Source: Halictus rubicundus
Taxonomy: Eukaryota > Arthropoda > Insecta > Hymenoptera > Halictidae
DNA length: 64,000 nt
Assembly: GCF_050948215.1 (NCBI RefSeq)
Contig: NC_135152.1
Coordinates: forward strand, 3,072,310 to 3,136,309
Direction of reading: 5' to 3'
This document shows, piece after piece, positions 60,001-64,000 of this stretch. The first letter of the stretch is position 1, and each line of letters begins with the position of its first letter. A program made the translations under genes and the position numbers. The notes under the pieces are model-generated. The model was given only the letters and a program-made list of their open reading frames with translations, did no database searches and had not been told where the DNA came from.

Positions 60001-60883
60001 TCCGCGTGCGCGCGATTCCGACTATTTCGATTTGTTCCGCGTTAGATCCTTGCTATTAGCGATAGAGCGATCGACAATAATATGTCATTGTTGATTCTTT
60101 GTCTTAATTAGCCGTTCCTTCGCCTCGTGGAAAATGCTCGATGTCGTTTGCAACAACGTTCGCTCGTACCTACATTCCCTGCTCTCATAAACTCGCCTCT
60201 TTCTACTCGCGCAACCTTCTCTCTCCGCGTCGCGCGTATTCCTAATCTCTACTCGTTTAACCTTCTGACTCTACTCGCATACGGTTTTCTCTCTTCTCTC
60301 TACTCGCCCCGGCCTTCTTCCTTCGCAACGAACCACCTTCGGTCTCTGCTCTTTCCGTCGACTGTCCCCGTTTTCGTTGGCTCTCTACGGTCTTCTCCAA
60401 AGAACCGTCTCTCCACTCTGGTCTGCCATATCGTTTATTGTATTACACATATATCGGTTACCTCCGGGAGCGTGTCCGCGGCGATATTAGCGAACCGCCG
60501 ATCGACAGCAAGACGTTCGCGGAACGACACTAGAAATATCAAGCGACTCTCGGAATATCGCAGCTTTTCCGCGAACGGTCCCCATCAATCTTCATTCTTT
60601 CCACGGCCCCGTATTATTCGCCCCGGGATTTTTGCGTTTCCGGAACGATGCGCTCCGCGGATGCCTTCCACGTACAATGACCGTCTCTATTAGGCCTCGT
60701 GCATCGCGAATCACGCATCCCGCGTACGAGCCGCATCGAGCTTCGTCCCTTTTTGCCGATCGCGAACGCGGTTCCTCCCTGCGCTTCGTTCGAGCGCGTT
60801 CCGATCTAACAAACAAACGCAGCGCGTCGTTTACTGCAAAGATCAATTACAAAAAAATACGCAGTTACAAACGTGGAACGTTC
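57060..60883. other. CpG-rich region with purine and pyrimidine tracts, no supported gene
   Basis: GC- and CpG-rich DNA unlike the AT-rich spacers. It carries a GAGGA-rich tract (57271-57430), a GAA run (57914-57930), a long GA-rich tract (about 58640-58965) and direct repeats of GATCC and GATTC (59175-59220). CT-rich tracts lie at about 59527-59580 and 59760-59895. Long open frames here are biased to Ser/Leu/Arg or Glu/Arg by these tracts, and I do not accept them. GAGA-type tracts in CpG-rich insect DNA are common near promoters, so this could be the 5' region of a gene outside the window. That is a guess. Confidence 0.4.
58640..58965 (+). repeat. GA-rich (GAGA) low-complexity tract
   Basis: Mostly purine on the plus strand, with many GAGAG, GAGAAAG and GAGCGAG units, ending in GAAAGAGAGAGAGAATG near 58950. 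GAGA-factor-type sites would be abundant on either strand. Confidence 0.6.
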
Positions 60884-61348
60884 TTAACACACTCGCGACC
60901 GCTGACGTGAATTCACGTCATTTTTAATTCTATTCCTGATTGCCTCTGACGCGAATTCACGTCCTGCAATTTTTGTTTTTAAACGCGGCAACATTAGGCG
61001 CACTAATGCGATTGGATTTAAATTTAAATGATTAATTAATTTAACACATCTTGAGCGGGAAGCGACTAAAGTAGTTTTTCACGGATTATTGATGGATTAT
61101 TGTTATTGGTGGGTTCTTACAATAAAATCGGATAGACATGCGTTGCAAAAATACAAAACGTGCGTTGCAAAAATGAATGCAACACGGTAAGACTTTGGCG
61201 GCAAAGTGCCCGCGCAAGATGCGTTAATAGATTAATTAATCCTTGCTTTAGCGATACAAGTTTGCGGCAACCAGCTTCACAATTTCATTATTTTCGCCGG
61301 TACTCGGTATTAGAAACGGAAAAAATGTGCAGGTCGCGAATGTGTTAA
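60884..61348. mobile_element. TTAA-bounded MITE with subterminal hairpins
   Basis: TTAA at 60884-60887 and 61345-61348. The left end TTAACACACTCGCGACC pairs with the right end TTAACACATTCGCGACC. Immediately inside the left end is the palindrome GACGTGAATTCACGTC, with a second, imperfect copy GACGCGAATTCACGTC about 40 bp on. The interior is AT-rich and non-coding. Confidence 0.75.
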
Positions 61349-62229
61349 TACATACCGAAAGTTCCATGGTACCAACGGGTTCGACGTCCGTCTTCAAGCA
61401 TCGGTCTTATTTTTCGCAGCTCGTGGTGCATATCTGCAATGTGCACATGAATAGTAAATATTTTTTAGAAGTGGTTAAACAACGACCGAGTTACAGGACG
61501 ATTACAATTTCGACGAACGGTTCGAACGCTATTCGGTGGCCCGGGTGTTCACGGGTTGTTGGCGATAACTTCAACCGAGATGGGACACTTCCGAATCGGT
61601 CGACGATCGAGAAACTATCGCATCGCGCACAATAGGACCGGATCTAAGACAGATTCGGTCAGGATGTACCGTCGAACAACCGGTCCCTTGTGGTTCGTGC
61701 GGCGCGGCGCGTCACGATTTGTCGTTCTCGCGACGAATCGTACGAATTTGTTCGATACTATTGTTCGTGAGATAATCGTGACGCGATCGCGTTTCACCGC
61801 GGTCGAATCTATCCTCGCACAGGTTGAACGATTTCAAACACTGCCGATAGAAGCGTCGAGCCTTGCACGAGGTTCATATATTCGACGAGTATGTATTATG
61901 AATATATATTATAACAAACAGCGACACGCTTACACTCCGCGACAGAAAGATGGCACACCACGAAAATTCATTGTTTTCATCATTTGGACATAATAAATCT
62001 AGTCTTCCTTGGTACTTATACATTTTTATTACAAAATAACCTACATTGCAAACAATAAAATTAAAGAAAATGTCCGTTTGTTTATGGAAACAAAAAATAA
62101 CAAAAAATCGGTACGACAAAATGATGGCACATATACAAAAAAATACGTGATTTACGTACATAAAATATATAACATTATGTTTAATACTTTGTGTGGCCTC
62201 CCTTATTTTCTAGAACAGCCAACATACGT

Positions 62230-63178
62230 TTCGGAAGTGACTTAAAGAGTTAGTTAATATATTTTGGCCGTATTTTTGTCCATTTTTGTTCTATGCACGT
62301 TTTTAAATCTGCAAGGCTTTGGAATTGTCTTCCACCTTCATAGACATGTCTGGCTAGTTATGCCCAACAATTTTCAATTATGTTGAGATCTGGCGATCTC
62401 GCTGACCACGTTAAGACACTAATCTTGTTTTGCTCAAAGTACTGCTTAACGCATTTTGCAGTATGCACACTTGCATTATCCTGCTGAAATATAAAATTTT
62501 CCCCGGAAATTGTGTGTCCGAATTTAGTTAATTGTTCGTCTATCAAATCCTATATAAATTTTGCTGTTCATAGTTTTCTTTATAAATTTTACTTCAGTCA
62601 CTCCTTGATACCCAATTCCGGCCCAAAACATTACTCCTCCGCCACTCATGTGTTTGCGTCTTAATATCCTTTCTTCTTTCCGCAGGTCGTGAAAATAGTG
62701 TGCGAAACCATCCGGCCCATCTAGATTAAACCTTTTCTAATCACCAAAAATAACCCGACGCCACTTTTTTCTCCAATGTATATGCTCTTGTGCAAATTTC
62801 AGACGCTCCGATTTATGCTGAGCGGTTAAAGGTGGTTTTTTTTTTCAATTTCATTCGAACCAAGTGCGAACATTCTTTTATTATCCTTTGCACATTACGT
62901 ATGTTTGTATGTACGCCAGCTGCTTTAGCAATTTGTCGTGCTGTTCCCGAAGAATTCGAAGCTTCTTTTAAAATTGCACGTTTTTCGCGATTGCTTACTG
63001 CTTTCGGTCGACCGGAACTCTTTTTTGTACCGTATGTTTTGGAATTTTTTAATAAATTATACACCACTTTTCTGCTCCGATGTATAATACGTGCAATTTT
63101 CGAAAGTGAGTAATTCTCTTTATGCAATGTCAAAATCGTTTTTATTTCAGCATCGGATAAAGATTTTCCACTACCCAT
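62230..63178 (-). pseudogene. Tc1-type transposase relic (DD34E)
   Basis: Starts at ATG 63178 (MGSGKSLSDAEIKTILTL) with the paired-like helix-turn-helix domain, including the GRPKAVSNREKRAI linker. After a frameshift near 62830, in an A-run, comes LKFAQEHIHW...RRVIFGD, with a TAG directly after that aspartate. A further frameshift precedes FQQDNASVHTAK and SPDLNIIENCW. The second aspartate and the glutamate are 34 residues apart, as in Tc1 DD34E enzymes. Inactive. Confidence 0.85.
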
Positions 63179-63288
63179 AGTGTAATTTCAATAGAAGATA
63201 ATAAGAAACACACACAATATTTAATGCACAGTACCACAGTACACGATACAAACATCTGACGTCTAGTGTCAACTGCAGAGAAAGAATT

Positions 63289-63527
63289 TTAACCGTTAAG
63301 TGCATAGGTAAACTAAATATTAGGAACATGAATGCATACATGGGGTCTATTGAGGACCCCACTTACCTAATTCCTTGCTAACTTTGATTACAGCAACAAT
63401 TTATTTCTGTAAACTTTCTGTAAAACTGTAAAATTTCTGTAAACTAAAAATGGCGCGGCTAAAAATGTTAACACAAAATCCAACACTGGGGTCCTTTGCG
63501 GACCCCACTCATGCAATTAAGGGTTAA
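63289..63527. mobile_element. TTAA-bounded MITE with two GGGGTC hairpins, nested in the Tc1 element
   Basis: TTAA at 63289-63292 and 63524-63527. The ends TTAACCGTTAAGTGCAT and, inverted, TTAACCCTTAATTGCAT match. Near each end is a hairpin of the same sequence type: GGGGTCTATTGAGGACCCC (about 63341-63359) and GGGGTCCTTTGCGGACCCC (about 63488-63506). Non-coding. Confidence 0.75.
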
Positions 63528-63729
63528 GACTGTGCCATCATTTTGTCGCGTCGGTGACCCGGATGTTTACATTTAGACTAGAATCTGTAACCTGCGCTTA
63601 AATCCGCCGGTGTAAGTAGCCTTGAAGCTCCACCGAAGTACATACGCGGAGAGAAACATATCAAATTTCATCACAGTTTTCAGAAATAGCAATATTTACG
63701 GGTGTGCGATCTTTTTGTCGCGGAGTGTA

Positions 63730-64000
63730 CGAAAGCTTCTACTTTTCGAACGATTTCCGACACGAGCTCCTCGACGTTCAACAAACAACTGAACTGTCCT
63801 CGAACCGTATTGTTCTCGGTGACCGCGCCCATTTCCCAGGTAAAATCACGGGTTCGATACCCGTTCGGGTGCACCATTGTGTGCCGACTTTCGACTCGTT
63901 TTTACAAAAACCACTGAAAGAATACACAATTAAGACCGAGTCCAGTCTAGGTTCAACAGGTAGAAACGCGGGGGAAAATATCTGCGACCTCCGATCTGTT
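63730..64000. other. Right edge, nothing identified
   Basis: No coding frame or repeat that I can support. A GGGTTCGATACCC motif near 63849-63861 resembles a tRNA T-arm, but no matching acceptor or anticodon arm is present. Confidence 0.4.

Larger units (their letters stand above)
61931..63729 (-). mobile_element. Tc1-type transposon with IR/DR ends, carrying a nested TTAA MITE
   Basis: Outer ends CACTCCGCGACAGAAAGAT (61933) and, inverted, CACTCCGCGACAAAAAGAT (ending 63727) are flanked by TA (61931-61932 and 63728-63729). Inner copies CGACAAAATGATGGCAC lie at 62114-62130 and, inverted, at about 63532-63548. Outer-to-inner spacing is 174 bp on the left and 172 bp on the right. This gives the inverted-repeat/direct-repeat layout known from some Tc1 elements. 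The body encodes a broken Tc1 transposase on the minus strand. Without the inserted element (63289-63527) it would be close to 1.56 kb, a typical length. Confidence 0.85.

Noticed and set aside
59651..60693. Open frames of 98 (-) and 188 (+) codons
   Set aside because: Composition follows the CT-rich tracts. No motif, no splice support and several overlapping frames of similar length.
63800..63880. Possible tRNA (GGGTTCGATACCC followed by CACCA)
   Set aside because: Only the T-arm-like motif is present. No complementary acceptor stem, D-arm or anticodon arm can be folded upstream.

Overview
The window is nuclear DNA of an insect, most likely a hymenopteran (bee, ant or wasp type). The genes are split by short GT-AG introns, the exons are GC- and CpG-rich, and the introns and spacers are AT-rich. 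The gene content is insect-like: a CYP4G cytochrome P450 with the acidic insertion typical of that subfamily, a ZAD zinc-finger protein, and mariner, Tc1, hAT and piggyBac-type elements. The species assignment is inference. All exon models were built by hand from splice sites and reading-frame continuity.

Layout. 1-5229 is a possible 3' coding end of a gene entering from the left, followed by noncoding DNA. 5230-9194 (-) is glutamine-dependent NAD+ synthetase in 11 exons, 743 codons. 10573-20362 (+) is a cytosolic carboxypeptidase of the CCP2/3 type in 13 exons, 1117 codons. These two genes are head to head across about 1.4 kb. 20363-25619 is gene-free, with tandem repeats. 25620-30020 holds a TATA/Inr core promoter and a CYP4G P450 in 7 exons, 557 codons. 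31961-38105 (+) is a TPR protein resembling axonemal TTC29, in 9 exons. 39541-44073 (-) is a 1255-codon protein with two tandem ZAD-like modules, one C2H2 finger and a long acidic low-complexity region. 44595-45052 (-) is a 104-codon protein of unknown function. 46277-47333 (+) is a tentative two-exon gene whose stop codon overlaps that of the convergent two-pore potassium channel at 47330-50093 (-). 50921-52293 (+) is TIPRL (TIP41-like), and 52599-53714 (-) is an STN1-like telomere protein. 55020-64000 is mostly transposons and purine/pyrimidine tracts, with no gene I can support.

Mobile DNA. The introns and spacers hold many terminal-inverted-repeat elements, several nested. A recurring class is bounded by TTAA, the piggyBac-type target, and in many copies carries short GC-rich hairpins just inside the ends. 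In CCP intron 4, a TTAA element sits inside a piggyBac-derived element, which itself sits inside a TA-flanked palindromic element. A hAT element with a perfect 8-bp duplication sits inside a second copy of the large TTAA element found in CCP intron 6. A Tc1 relic (DD34E) near the right edge still shows the four-repeat IR/DR arrangement.

The host genes do not form one pathway. They are a mixed housekeeping set (NAD synthesis, cuticular hydrocarbon synthesis, phosphatase signalling, telomere maintenance, potassium leak current) plus two probable cilium or tubulin-modification genes, the CCP and the TPR protein. I found no clearly new multi-gene system. The best leads are the TTAA/hairpin elements and the fast-evolving tandem-ZAD protein.
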